A stretch of 64,000 bases of DNA from Branchipolynoe longqiensis (Eukaryota; Annelida; Polychaeta; Phyllodocida; Polynoidae), in NCBI GenBank assembly GCA_030323885.1, contig CM059192.1, forward strand, positions 64,721,593 to 64,785,592, in the 5' to 3' direction. Positions 23,342 to 34,864 of the stretch are shown here, piece by piece. The notes under the pieces are model-generated. The model did not search any database, was not told where the DNA came from, and saw nothing but the letters and a program-made list of their open reading frames with translations. The position numbers were made by a program, and so were the translations under genes. Numbering within the stretch: the first letter of the stretch is position 1; every line of letters starts with the position of its first letter.

Positions 23342-23737
23342 CTAGTTTAAAAAAAAAGTTATTATAGATATGTGCATCGATAAATGATGAAACAAAACCG
23401 CTGCGTACAGCTGTGTCATAAACTGTTCAATAACCACCGCTTGGAGCGCCACAGTCGGCAGCTGTTACATGGTCTATTGTTTTTGGGGAGTTTTCAGTCG
23501 CATTGGTGCGCTGAAGGCTGCAAATCTGCAGCACTAAATAGGCACCGCTGAAAGCAGTCCCATCTGGTTGGGAGTTGGCTTTCGTTGGGTAGTGATCAGA
23601 GGAATGGAGGGGGGAGGAAGGAAGGAAAAAGGCAGCCTAAGAGCCCAACCACAGTCCCTACTCTTTGCATGCAGAAGGCCCTACTCTTTGCATGCAGAAA
23701 AATAAACAAAGTGATGAAATATGCACAAATTGTCGTC
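23342..23737. other. No recognised feature
   Basis: Mixed sequence with a short duplication (ccctactctttgcatgcaga at 23655 and 23678). A 71-codon frame has no motif. Confidence 0.4.
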
Positions 23738-23840
23738 AATCAATCAATGGAATACAACTATATATTATGCATTGCCATTGGATCTGTTAACCGCTCTTAA
23801 TTAATAGAAATCAAGACAGTTCTTCAGATGTGGTGGATTA
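23738..23840 (-). mobile_element. CR1-like LINE, 3' tail only
   Basis: Starts with a (TCAA)n tail and matches the 3' end of the CR1-like element at 31672-31770 (aaccgctcttaattaatagaaa, acagttcttcagatgtggtgg). It is a severely 5'-truncated copy, abutting the next LINE fragment. Confidence 0.85.
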
Positions 23841-24715
23841 CGGCAGCATAGTATACGGTTCCGCAAAGAAATCATATATTGGGCTGCTAGACACGATCCA
23901 CCACCAGGGACTGCGCCTGGCCCTTGGGGCCTTCCGCACCTCACTGGTTCAGAGCCTTTACGTCGAAGCCAATGAACCATCACTTAACAACAGGAGAATC
24001 AAACTGGCCATGCAATATGTAGTCAAGATAAAAACTAATGCATTGAATCTTGCACACAATTGTCTATTCGATCAACATGACGAATCTAGGTATGAAGCCA
24101 GGCCGAATTACATCCGGCCACTGAGGCTCTGAATGAAACCTCATTTGGAGGCCTTGGGCATGGATTTGGATGTGTTGGAGGATGCCAAAGTCCCAGAACA
24201 TCCCCCGTGGTCGTTGAGAAAGCCATCGGTTATCCTCTGACTCACGGAACTGAGGAAGTCTGGGACACACCCACTCGAGTATAAAGGACTGCATGCAGAG
24301 ATTCAAGGCCAGTTTGCAGACCACCTCTCCATATACACTGATGGTTCGAAAGACCAAAGCCGGGTAGCTCCTGCGGCAGTCTGCCGACGGGAAAAATTTG
24401 GTGTACTTTTTCCCAATCAGAGCTCGATTTTCACTGCAGAAGCCCGAGCACTCCTTCTCGCGTTGGAGTGTATCGAGGTATCCAACCACACTAACTATAT
24501 TATATACAGTGATTCGTTCTCTTGCCTCCTGGCTGTTGCTCGACTGAAAATGAATCACCCGATTCTAGCAACGGTCATTTATAAAATGAACCAACTGACA
24601 ATGGATGGGTATGACATCCACCTGTGCTGGGTGCCTGGCCATGCCGGCATACAAGGAAATGAATGAGCTGATCGGGCTGCGAAGAAGGCCCTGAACTGTG
24701 ATCTTGAACCGTGTC
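23841..24715 (+). pseudogene. I-like LINE: RT C-terminus and RNase H
   Basis: Plus-strand remnant. The first frame (to 24132) keeps the RT thumb region: DYGSIVYGSAKKSYI, the LALGAFRTS turn, and VEANEPSL. After a frameshift come RNase H motifs: YTDGSK (first Asp), TAEARALLLALE (Glu), YSDSFSCLLAV (Asp) and WVPGHAGIQGNE; the following codon is TGA (24664-24666) where Arg is usual, then AD. RNase H removes RNA from the hybrid after target-primed reverse transcription. The zinc-finger tail is missing, cut at ~24715 by a LINE fragment on the opposite strand. Confidence 0.85.
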
Positions 24716-26470
24716 TAATCCCTCAAAGGCCACCCATGATGCCAGGATGTGGGTGACGTTGAAGATTTGGTCACCGCAGGGACATCGTTGCAATGTAGGG
24801 GTGTCGATGAACCGCCTGTATCCAGTCCTGAAGCATGTGATCGCCTCTTGCATGGCGGCAGAGAAGATCTTTGGGACTGCTAGGCGCTCCCTGGCATTTT
24901 CGTGCCAGGCCCAAGTAATAGAGTATGGGTTCCTGACGGTGTCGCGGTGGAGGGAGGCCTCCCACAGGGCTTTGGTGGCTCTAGCACAGGTGACTTTGAG
25001 TGGCCTATGACAAGGTCGATCTCAGGGCGGCGAGAACCATCCAGAGCAGCTGAGTTGGCCTGGTCATTACCAGAAAGTCCTATGTGGGAGGGAACCCAGA
25101 CCAGCACTGTGTCGAGGCGAGCTTCATGCCTGGTGGCAATGGTGTTCTGGATCAAGGTGGCCAGAGAGTGGCTAGTTCTGTGGTCCTTGATCTTGTGGAC
25201 TGCATTCAGCGAGTCAGTGACTACTATGCAGCTGCAGTGTCACAGGTGGGTCAGTGCATGGTGGATGGCGGCAAGCTCTGTATCGAGGGTGGAGGTGTAG
25301 TCCGTGACCCTGCTAAAGCATCTAGCCTGCCCATCTGGTAGGAAGTGTCCAGCCCCGGCTCGGCCTGTGTCAGGGTTGAGCGAGCCATCGGTGTAAACCG
25401 TGGTGGCTTGAGGCTAGTCCTCTTTGGCCTGGGCGATGGTTTCCTGTGCCAGGGTTCTGAGGACTATGGTCGGGTAGTTGTTTTTGCTTGAGCAGAGGCT
25501 GGTGAGCCTGACCTCTACGGGCACGGAGTACCAGGGAGGTCTCGCCCAGAGGTCAGGGGCCGTGGGTTTGTTTCAGGGTGCGGATGGCCGTCTTCGTTCC
25601 CTAGGAGAGGCTGAGGCGCCGTCTTGTACCGTTTTCTAGGTAAGAGGCTGCACTGTTGGAGTGGTGGGAGGTTGGCCTCAAGGAGGAGGATCTCAACTCT
25701 GGTTGTCCTGCGAGCTCAGGTGATGAGTCGAGCTGCCTGGTATTGGACTCTTTCCAGGGTGAGGAGGTCTGTGGTCAGGGTGCTACTGCGAGGGAGGCGG
25801 GCCCTACGGTTGTCTCTGCAGTAACCAATCCAGGAAACGGTGTTGGCTGCATAGTTGTAGAGGGCCCACACGGCCTGTTTGTAGAAGAGACTCAGCACTT
25901 CAGCTGGGGCTCCCCAGTTGAACCCAGAGATTCTAGTCATTAGAAGAAGTCTCTTGTTCATTCTGGAGGCCAGTTGCTTCACAAGTGGTCTCATGGTGAG
26001 TTTGTGATCAAGCCTGACAATGAGGTAGTCGAAGGTGTCGACCCATTCGATGTCCAGATCTGCTGTTCTGAGTGGGTGGGGAGGCTGATCAGTGAACATC
26101 ATAATGGCTTTGGGTTTGCTTGAAGATATTTTGAGCTCCAGATCACGGCAAGTGTCGCTAAGTAGGAGCAAGACATCCGCCATGAGGAGGGCACATCCCT
26201 GGTGCGTGAGCAGACTACAGCGATGTCTTCTGCATAGCACAGGATCTTGACATGTTTGAGGTGGCGCTCAGTAATGCCTGTTTTCAGTCGGCTTATGACA
26301 GGCAGCGACTACAGCATTAAAGAGGAAGGGGCTGCGGACAGCTCCCTGAGGGACGCCATTTTTTAGATGGTTATGGGGGAGGTGCTGCCCTGGAAGTGAG
26401 CACTGGCTCGTCTATCATGTAGGTAGTTCTTCACGTCCCAAATCCGACGCCGGTTCCGACCAAAAGTAAT
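24716..26470 (-). pseudogene. Second RNase H LINE (RT, RNase H, zinc finger), minus strand
   Basis: Reading from ~26470 downward: RT with a CYAED-like active site near 26240, THQGCALLMADVLLLL, LDIEWVDTFDYL and a thumb (26240-25716). Then comes a long decayed stretch with many stops (25700-25160), an RNase H end with WVPSHIGLSGNDQAN (25155-24880), and a CCHC-like tail RCPCGDQIFNVTHIL (24800-24740). Its sequence differs clearly from the neighbouring I-like copies, so it is another family of RNase H-bearing LINE. Plus-strand frames at 24902-25300 and 25624-25943 are antisense shadows of it. Confidence 0.8.
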
Positions 26471-26489
26471 AATAGTTATAATAGTATTG

Positions 26490-27588
26490 CAGTGCAGACG
26501 CTGGCCGAGCCGGCGATGCCCAAAAAGAAGAACAATTTGTCGGACCGAGTTCCGAAGGGATCTTTGACCCCTATGCACAAAACGTCCAGGGGGTCATCGA
26601 TCTCCAAAAACTTAACGTCAAATAGATATCGGGCGCTGGCTGATATTGAGATGCCTGACACTGTGGAAACCCGCAGTCGAAGTCTCTCCCTCAAACCAAA
26701 GGCGAGGGAGAGAACACCTGTCACTGCTCCAAAATGACAGTGACAGGTGCATCTCTTATTCAGTGGAACTGCCAAGGTTTTAGGAGCAACATCGAAGAGT
26801 TGTCTCTTCTTTGTTGCAACCTCAATCCACTTGCTGTTTGCCTACAAGAAACTTATATAAAAGCTTCTGACAGTTGTAGTCTTAAAGGCTACACCATTCA
26901 TAACAAGCATGCACCAGATGGAGACCGAGCCACTGGCGGCTCCTCCATCTTGGTCAGACGTGATGCGGTATGTACGCCAGTGGCGTTAGACACGACACTA
27001 CAGGCTGTAGCTGTTCGTCTGACGCTGCATAAGACTGTAACTCTCTGTTCCATTTACATTCCTCAGAGCTCCGTTCTCACTTTACAAGAGCTGGACGCCC
27101 TTGTGGACCAGTTACCATCCCCATATTTACTTATGGGTGACTTTTAACGGCCACAACCCATTATGGGGGGGACAATAGGAACGCTAAAGGCAAGAGAATT
27201 GAGGACCTTGTGGCCAGTCATGCTCTGTGTGTACTGAACGATGGTTCATACACATATTTGCACACCGGCTACGGAACATACCCTGCCACCGATCTCAGCA
27301 TTGTAGAACCAGAACTGGCACTGGACTTTTCGTGGAGGGTCTGCGACGACCTCTGCGGGAGCGACCACTTCCCAATTATTCTTAATTGTGGGGTGGCATC
27401 TCCCATAGAGCGAGAGAGGAGCTGGCGGCTTCGTAAAGCTGACTGGCCCACCTTCCAGACCCTATGTCGCGAGGAGTTCACTCCAGACATCAGTGACATC
27501 GATGCCATCACTGAGATGCTGAGATGGATCGCAGAGAAAACTGTGCCGAAGACCTAGGCAGCTCCCAACCGTTTCACACTTCCATGGT
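26490..27588 (+). pseudogene. I-like LINE: ORF1 end and AP endonuclease
   Basis: An 81-codon basic, Ser/Thr/Pro-rich frame (26492-26737) is the C-terminus of ORF1. ORF2 opens at 26734, overlapping its stop, with IQWNCQGFRSN, then VCLQETYIKA (catalytic Glu), SIYIPQSS and LLMGDF, where an extra T at ~27145 breaks the frame. The endonuclease resumes at 27160-27557 with TDLSIVEP and CGSDHFPI (catalytic Asp-His pair). The AP-type endonuclease nicks the target for reverse transcription. The copy ends before the RT, at a junction with the 3' tail of another LINE (27590). Confidence 0.85.
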
Positions 27589-27779
27589 TAGATTGATTGA
27601 TTGGTGGTTACTTTATGCCGTGTCGGCAGCATAGGCCATATTCATGGCGAGAAATGTTTGTTTTTGTTCAAACCATCGCTTTTACATGTAAAAGCATACA
27701 ATCAATTTTGTGTCAATAGACACCCATGAATTTTGTAAACTCACAGTCATAAAGTTTCTGGTCAAGCTAAATAAAATTC

Positions 27780-28866
27780 TAAATGATAGTATTATTCACT
27801 GATGAAATTTGTTTAAAAACCTATATGAGGTGGTACAAACCAGCTGCCCTGAAAAAGGCTAAAATGTTTTCTTGTTTTACTTTTGTAAAAAGGTCATGCA
27901 TGTTGTTTGCAGTGTAAAATTGTTGGCGCAGGGCCATGAAATTCACACAGTTTAATAAAGTGTGTTTTAATGTCAGTGGGGACTGACATCCAATACATTC
28001 AGGGGGAGGGTCCCCCTTGAGCAGAAAAATGTGTGTTAGCCATGAGTGGCCAATATGGCATCTTGTTAAAACAACCTGGTCGTGTCGCCCTTCCAGGCGA
28101 CTCTGCGGCAGTCCATTCACGGAGGGGGTAATTCTATGGAGTTTGTTGTCTGGGTGTTCATCCCATTCGATCTACCATAGGTTCCAGATGTATTTTTGAA
28201 TGGTAGGTTTCAGATCAGAGTGGGGAATATGACAGTGTTCCAAAGGAGCAGTCAGGGCTCGAGTGGTCGCTTGATCTGCTCTCTCATTTCCTGGGATACC
28301 CACATGACTGGGCACCCAACATAGGTGAATGTCAAATTTTGCTATTGAAAGAGAGTTTAGTTTAATGAGTACTTTAAGTAGTATTGGGTGGTCCAGTTTC
28401 CTATTGCTTAAAGCCTGAAGGCAGGAAAAAGAGTCAGTGAAAATGATGAATTCATGACTGGCTGAGGTTTCGATGCACTCTAATGCGAGTAGGAGTGCTC
28501 ATGCCTCAGCAGTAAAGATGGAACTCTGATCTGGAATACACGTAACTAATTCACGTCCGTGGACGATTGCTGCCGCAGAGACTCTGTTGTCTGTCTTTGA
28601 CCCATCCGTGTAAACGGCTAGGTGGGAACTAAAAGCACTTTGCACACCGATAAAGCTTTCATGATATGAAAGTGGGTGCATTTGAGATTTCTTCGACATG
28701 GCCAGCTGGAGGATGATGTTTGGTTTCCTCAACTGCCAGGGAGGAACATCTGAATATTGTGAGGGTGCTATATTATGTAGATTTGCTTCCAGAGCCTCCA
28801 AATGAGGCTTTATTCTGAGGCCTAACGGCTTTATGTATGTTGGCCACGCTTCATAGCGGTGTTCAT
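27780..28866 (-). pseudogene. I-like LINE RNase H and zinc-finger tail
   Basis: RNase H motifs in order: VYTDGSK (28620), FTAEA followed by an in-frame stop (~28500), FTDSFSCLQAL, WVPSHVGIPGNERAD (~28320). After one more stop comes the C-terminal zinc-binding block CIGCQSPLTLKHTLLNC (~27990-27940), ending at 27821. The motifs are complete but at least two stops break the frame. Same family as 23841-24715. Confidence 0.85.
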
Positions 28867-28976
28867 ATTGTTAACTAGCGGTATTTTACACGCTAGAATC
28901 TTTATAGGAAATAGAACCCAAACTTCTGTGGGTGGAGGCCGGAAAGCACTAATGTATGATATTACTCAAGCGATGA

Positions 28977-29053
28977 TCCGCTTACTGTATCTGCTTACTA
29001 TATCTGCTTACTATATCTGCTTACTATATCTGCTTACTATATCTGCTTACTAG
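28977..29053 (+). repeat. 13-bp tandem repeat
   Basis: About six copies of tctgcttactata. Confidence 0.95.
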
Positions 29054-30093
29054 ATCAGTTCCAAGAAATATCAACCCAACAGAAATTAAGTGTGGTAAAG
29101 TCTAGTAGCTGGCTCCTCCTGCTGTGCTGTCTCCAGGTCATCTTCCTGCCACACCCCTGCCCAGCTCTTTTATTCAGATGGAACACATTCAAAATACAGG
29201 TACACAGTTGCTGGGAGTCTCCTCAGTCAGAGACAGTAACATGGCATTTATTGGTTGAACTCCTCCAGTCAGTGGTGGGGGGAGGCAGGGTGGGAGTGGG
29301 TGGACCCCCACCACTCCCACCAGCCCCTCCCCCCATCTAGGTAAGGGGTGGGGGGGACAACCCACCCACCCCAAGTCAGATACATATTTTTCCATCAAGT
29401 TCACCAATCACACTTATCTGGGATTAGCAACCATATTTATCTTTACATAACACCCGTGGTCACCAGTCCCTTAGATTGGGACAACTCCAAAAGAGTAGGA
29501 GTTTCTACATGCCTTACTTTGAGAATTAGATATTTTATCATCTTTAGTTCAGAAAACTGCCACCAAGTGGGGCAGGGAGGGCTCACCACACACACACACA
29601 CTCCACGTCCCACCTCCAGCCTGACACCTGGCTTTGGCAGGTCCTGCAAACACTCACACACACACAGCCACAGCCCCCATGCATTGTCACCTGTGTGCTA
29701 ACACTCCCTCAGATACTGGCATCTGTAAATCATACCATGACAGGCACACAGAACTTAATTCTTGACTTAATTATTATACCCATTCTGTGGCATTCTTCAC
29801 AGACTATTTGTCTGGGTGAAGAAACCACAGTCTGCAGCAACTGTATATGCTGGCCTTAGTTTCAGCATTTACCTCCTTTCATGCAATATATAATACCAAC
29901 AGACTTCAATTCAGTAATACATGTAAATATACCAATACAGTAATAATTTTCCAGAGTTCTTATCTCCAGTGGTTATATTTGATGCAGACCTTAGAAAATC
30001 TGATATTAATTATCACTTCACTTAATATACATAATCTACCATGGTTTTACAACTTGGTTTGAATATTATGCATATGTATTTACCAACATGATA

Positions 30094-30690
30094 AGCTGTG
30101 TTCACACGGGCAATGTAAATCGATTCGTAGAAAGCGACTTGCCTAGTTCGCCTCACATTTGCCGTGTGAACGGACCTCTGAGGCGGATTAGGGCTGATTC
30201 GACTCACGTGATGCGCATCGTGTAAACCACCTAAGCGAGGTAGTCTACGTGAATCGATTCCTGTGATGCGGATAATTTTGCCCGTGTGGACACTCTGAGG
30301 CGGATTAAGCACCTCACACGCATGCGCAGTCGACACCTCAGGTTGTTGACTTTCCGGTCGATCAAAAGCGCATATTATATAATTTAATTAATGAAACCGC
30401 TATCTATGCACAGATATTTTTTTTTATCATTTATTTTTAGGGTTTCACTGCCCAGCAGAAGTTTTGACCGTTCCAAACCAATACGATTCAGTAATTACAT
30501 ATCTAGGTCGAACCCACACTCTCTGGTGACGGCGTCGTCGAACCCAAAATGGCGCTGGTTAGTCTGTACTTGCTCATGCGCAGATATCCACTTCCGCCTC
30601 GCGCAGTGTCCGTGTGAACGGGCGCCTAATTCGCCTCACCTGATTCGATTTGCCTGATTCGCCTCACATTTTGCCCGTGTGAACACGGCT
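30094..30690. mobile_element. MITE family F1, copy 3
   Basis: Ends AGCTGTGTTCACACGGGCAA and CCCGTGTGAACACGGCT, flanked by ATA on both sides (30091-30093, 30691-30693). The core matches copies 1 and 2 (gaaaccgct to cacttccgcc). Subterminal words include gaggcggatta and gattcg. Confidence 0.9.
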
Positions 30691-30905
30691 ATAGAATGAA
30701 TTAGGTATTATTAGAGAGGTTTTATAGCGGTACTTATATAATTGGAATATTATTATAATGACTTTATAGAAATAACTGGATGATTTAAAAAAGATTAAAA
30801 CAGTTTTCCTAATGCTTCACATGAGTTTTATGAAAAGGAGATATTTTAGAATTTATTTAAACTATTATTTATTTATGAACCAGACCTAAAAAGTCGGAAT
30901 ATTTT

Positions 30906-31560
30906 ACAATATGGTGCCATAAAAATGCACTGATATGCAGGATTTAAAATATTTCCTTTTAATTTTACCACATATTGCATAGACAGTTTTAGCCTTCTAC
31001 TCTTAAGGGAGGGCTCTCGGCCTTCGACGTAGAGGCTCTGGATGGGTGAGGTTCTAAAAGCCCCCAGGGCCAGCCGAAGGCCTTGATGGTGTATAGTGTC
31101 TAACTGTGATATGTATAATTTTCTGGCTGAACCATAAACAGTACAGCCATAGTCCAATTTTGAAAGTATTAATGTTCTATATAATTGAAGCAGGACAGTG
31201 CTATCTGCTTCCCACTGTGTGTGGGCTAGAACTTTTAAAATGTCCATTGCCTTAAGGCACCTGGACTTTAAAAACTTAATATGAGGGATAACAAACTATT
31301 TGTTGTCAAATATGACTCCCAAGAACTTGGTCTCTTTGACAACTTTGATGGGTTCATTTCCAATTGTTAAATTAGGGTCATGGTGCAAAGTCTGTAAAAG
31401 ACAAAAGTGCATGCAAACGGTTTTCGATTTGGAAAATCGAAAAAGGTTTTCCATTGCCTATGAGGAAAGGCTATTTATGTTTTATTGGAGCTGCCGTTAT
31501 ATAGTGTTCATATTTTTACCTTTATACCATTAAAAATTCATCTACATAGAGACTATGTAG
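30906..31560 (-). pseudogene. I-like LINE reverse transcriptase C-terminal half
   Basis: The frame 31247-30873 keeps the thumb: WEADSTVLLQLYRTLILSKL, DYGCTVYGSARK, LDTIHHQGLRLALGAFRTS and YVEGREPSLKSRRL. Upstream (31560-31250), KVVKETKFLGVIFDNK is readable across a stop. The polymerase active site (YxDD) is not present because the copy is 5'-truncated. It continues at 28866 after the insertion. Confidence 0.85.
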
Positions 31561-31759
31561 ATGGATTTTACTATATTGTTAATTTTAATGCCAAAAAGGC
31601 TAGAATAGATAGAATGCTACCCTGAGGTACTCCCATCTCTTGATCAAAAGGATCAGAGAGGGTAGCATTCAATCAATCAATCAATAGGATACAGCTATAA
31701 TAGGCCTTGGACCTGTTAGCCGCTCTTAATTAATAGAAATGGAGACAGTTCTTCAGATG

Positions 31760-34742
31760 TGGTGGATCGTAGCAACTGTCACCAGCTCCAAGATATATGT
31801 AATGCTTGACCAGTATTCATCCAGTCGGGACTTGAAACAGTTCACCGACTCTGCTGCTACGACACTCTCCGGCAGGTCAACCACCCTAAAGCCGAAAAAG
31901 TTGTGTCGCAGGTCCAGTCTGGAGTACCGCTTCCTCAGCTTCAGGGAGTGCCCTCTGGTCCTGATGTTGGAGTCTCTGATAAGTCAATTTATATTATGCT
32001 TCTATTATCGAACAGGTTTTTCATGTGGTTATTATTGCAACTGATATTGTCATTTATGTACCAACAAATTGTAATGAACGGCCGGAAGACCAGTGCTCTG
32101 GCACTGACAAAAGACATTATTCGCTGAATAAAATACATTTAGTAAAAAAAAAAAAAAATAGATACCATGGAGATATTTGAATACCTCAATCATATCCCCC
32201 CGGGCCCATCTCTAATATATGCTTGGGATCTTCAAATGACGCATACGTTGTTCATAGGGTATTTCATCGAATCCATGTACAAGCTTCGTTGCCCTGCTTT
32301 GGATCCTCTCAATTGACTCAGCATCCTTCCTGTAGAGTGGTGACCACACAACATTTCCATATTCCAAAAGTGGACGTGCAAGGGATGTGTACAGTCTGCG
32401 CACAACATCCTCGTCTAGGTATGTGTATGATCTTCGAATGATGGCCAGTATTCCATTATCTCTGTTGGCAGCTTCCTGGATGTGGTCGCTGAATGTCAGT
32501 TTGTTGTCCACCTTGAGACCCAAGTCCTTTTCTATCATTGTTTCGGAGAGCGGAACATTATTCACACCATCCTTCATTACATAGATGTGCTTGCTGTTTT
32601 TGCCCCCTAAATGCATCACTTTGCATTTTGAAGCATTAAACTTCAGCTGCCAATCACTTGACCACTTCTGCATGTTGTTGAGGTCCTTCTGCAAGTCCTG
32701 TGAGTCACTACCTTTCTCCATACGGCGGAATATTTTGGTATCGTTAGCAAACATTTGGACCATAGAATGTACAACCTCTGGTAAGTCATTGATATATATC
32801 ACAAATAAGATTGGTCCAAGCACACTGGCCTGAGGTATTCTGCTTTTCACCGAGCACCATCCTGATGGTTTTCCATTTACAATGACTCACTGTCTTCTGT
32901 GGCTCAGAAAATCCTTTATCCAGTGTAGGACATCTCCTCTTATGCCATAGCCATGCAGTTTTTTTAGCAGTTGCTGGTGTGGAAAAATGTTGAATGCTTC
33001 TTGGAAATCTAGATCTCCAAAGTCATCAATAACGCGGGTCCACTCATCCATACATGCCAATAGTTGGGTCATACAAGATCTTTCTTGCACAAAGCAATGC
33101 TGCTGTGTTGATAGGAGTTTGTTTTCGACAAGATGAGCCATGATAGAATCTCTTATTATTGATTCCAGCAACCTACACACTACAGATGTTAGACTGATTG
33201 GCCTATAGTTTCCTGGATGACTTCTGTTACCCTTTTTGAAGATGGGAGCCACATGTCCATCCTTCCATGGGTGAGGAAGTTTTCTTTGGTTTAGTGATTT
33301 TGGGAAAATGTGTCTAAGTGGTTCAACAAGCTCGTTGTGTAGCTCCTTCAATATGCGCGGGTATATTCCGTCAGGACCTGCTGCCTTAGATGCATTAAGA
33401 TTGTATAATTTTTTCTTCAGATCGGATGGTGCAATATTTAAGTTGGTCAGGGGGGCACAAAAGAGTCGGTCCTCAAACATTGGTATATATGACAGGTCTT
33501 CTTGTGTGAAGACACTTGCAAATCTGGTATTCAACGTATCAGCTTTGTCTATATCCTTTTGTGCAATGGTCCCAACATCCCGCTTCAAATCTCCAACTGG
33601 AATATGTACTTTGAGTTTACTCTTAGCATATTTATAGAAGGCTTTTGGGTTCTCTTTGGCATTTTTGGCTATGTTTTTCTCATGCTCTCTCTTTGCTTTC
33701 CTACATTCCCACTTTACTTGGTTACATAGTTTTGCATATTGAATTCTGTCACTTTCTGTGCCCGAATGTCTCTTCACTGCGTATGCAGTGAAGAGACATT
33801 CGGCTTGACTGCTTGACTTGGATTGACTTGTGCTTGACTTGGTCATTCATCCATTCTGGTTGACTTGGTCATTCTTCCATTCTGGCCGTGGTCTGCCATT
33901 ATTCATTTTGCCAGATGACATGGGTATGTGCTGTTTGCATTTTTCCATGAAGATTTTTGCAAATGCATTCCAATTGTCCTCAACAATGTCTGTATTTGAG
34001 GCTGCACTTAGTAGAACTTGGTCGAGATCCTGTCTCAAGCCCTCATAGTTGCCTTTATCCAATACGAATTTGTGTTTTCCACTTGAGTTTACAGGGTAAT
34101 AGCAACTGAAATTAAAGAAAAGGCAATCATGGTGGCTATTTCCAAGTCTCGCAACATGTTTAAGGTTTCCAATCATTTCTTCCTCATTTGTGATGATGAG
34201 ATCTAACATATTTGCAGCCCGGTTACCACGCTTATGTGTTGGTTCCGTGACATGCTGGAAAAGGAAACAGTCTCTAAGATTTTCGACAGAGAGTGTTGCT
34301 GGATGTTGTTCGCTATTTGGTGTTGCCAACTGATTTCTGGATAATAGAAGTCTCCCATGATTAGGAGGTGGCTGTGGTTTAGGGCTGAGGCCTTTTGGAT
34401 CAACTGTCGATTTTCCTCATGGACTCTGTTGTCGCTGTTGGGTGACCTGTAGATGCATCCAACGGGCAGACTGTCCCTGTCGTCTAGCTTAATCTCGCAC
34501 CATATCGCTTCTTTCGAGTTACATGGGGGTACATCTAGGGGGACTGCATTACGGTTGCATTTAGTATATATGCACACACCCCTTCTCTCCTCATCGATAT
34601 TGCTGAAAATATCAAATCCATTTATGGCAATCTCACATAGCTGGACTGGGTCTTTTGGATTTTTTGGTATGACTTCACTGATTGCAATGATATCTGGGTT
34701 GTAAATTGCAATATTTGCTTCGAGATCGGCTCGCTTGTTCAT
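31760..34742 (-). pseudogene. CR1-like ORF2 (endonuclease-RT)
   Basis: Endonuclease: IIAISEV, GVCIYTK, GCIYRSPNSD, LLIMGDF, then after a frameshift (34329) ANMLDLIIT and NSHHDCLF. Reverse transcriptase: KAAGPDGIYPRIL, GNYRPISLTSVVCRLLESII, a degraded LDFQEAFN motif with a small upstream deletion, IPQASVLGPILF (usual IPQGSVLGP) and the active site FANDTKIF, where the first catalytic Asp of FADD is now Asn. The C-terminus (LARPLLEYGNVVWSP, RATKLVHGF) reaches 32212 and, beyond the inserted fragment, RTRGHSLKLRKRYSRLDLR and VVDLPESVVAA (31970-31800). Confidence 0.85.
31981..32155 (+). mobile_element. 5'-truncated LINE 3' end inside the CR1 copy
   Basis: Sits between colinear codons of the CR1 ORF2. 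Its distal part (aacggccggaagaccagtgc, then ctggcactgacaaaa, ctgaataaaat and a poly-A run at 32139-32154) matches the minus-strand 3' end of the LINE at 40105-40190 (aacggctggaagaccagtgc, ctgaataaaaa, poly-A). So it is the tail of that family, in the opposite orientation to its host. Confidence 0.75.
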
Positions 34743-34864
34743 AATTGAATCTGCGTTGGTCTACATACATCTCAGGCCATTGATCATTTTATGAGATGTG
34801 CTGATATGGATTCTGTTTTTGTTCGAGTTTGAGTTACGATTGTGGCCCCAATGATACTTTTGTG

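Larger units (their letters stand above)
28867..30905. other. Foreign DNA inside a LINE
   Basis: This stretch separates codons that are adjacent in the related copy at 24060-24130 (…YEA.P.YI.PL…). It holds a 13-bp tandem repeat, poly-G/C patches near 29275-29360, a CA tract at 29590 and the F1 MITE at 30094-30690. I see no terminal repeats or coding motif that identify the outer insertion. Confidence 0.6.
27590..31668 (-). mobile_element. I-like LINE split by a ~2-kb insertion
   Basis: One minus-strand, 5'-truncated element. The RT C-terminus (31560-30906) continues colinearly into RNase H and zinc finger at 28866-27821, with 28867-30905 interposed. It ends in a ~200-base 3' untranslated region and a (ATCA)n tail at 27590-27601. 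Its 5' side abuts the (TCAA)n tail of the CR1-like element at 31669-31685. Confidence 0.85.

Noticed and set aside
24902..25943. Plus-strand frames of 85-132 codons
   Set aside because: Antisense to the minus-strand LINE, whose RT and RNase H motifs are convincing.
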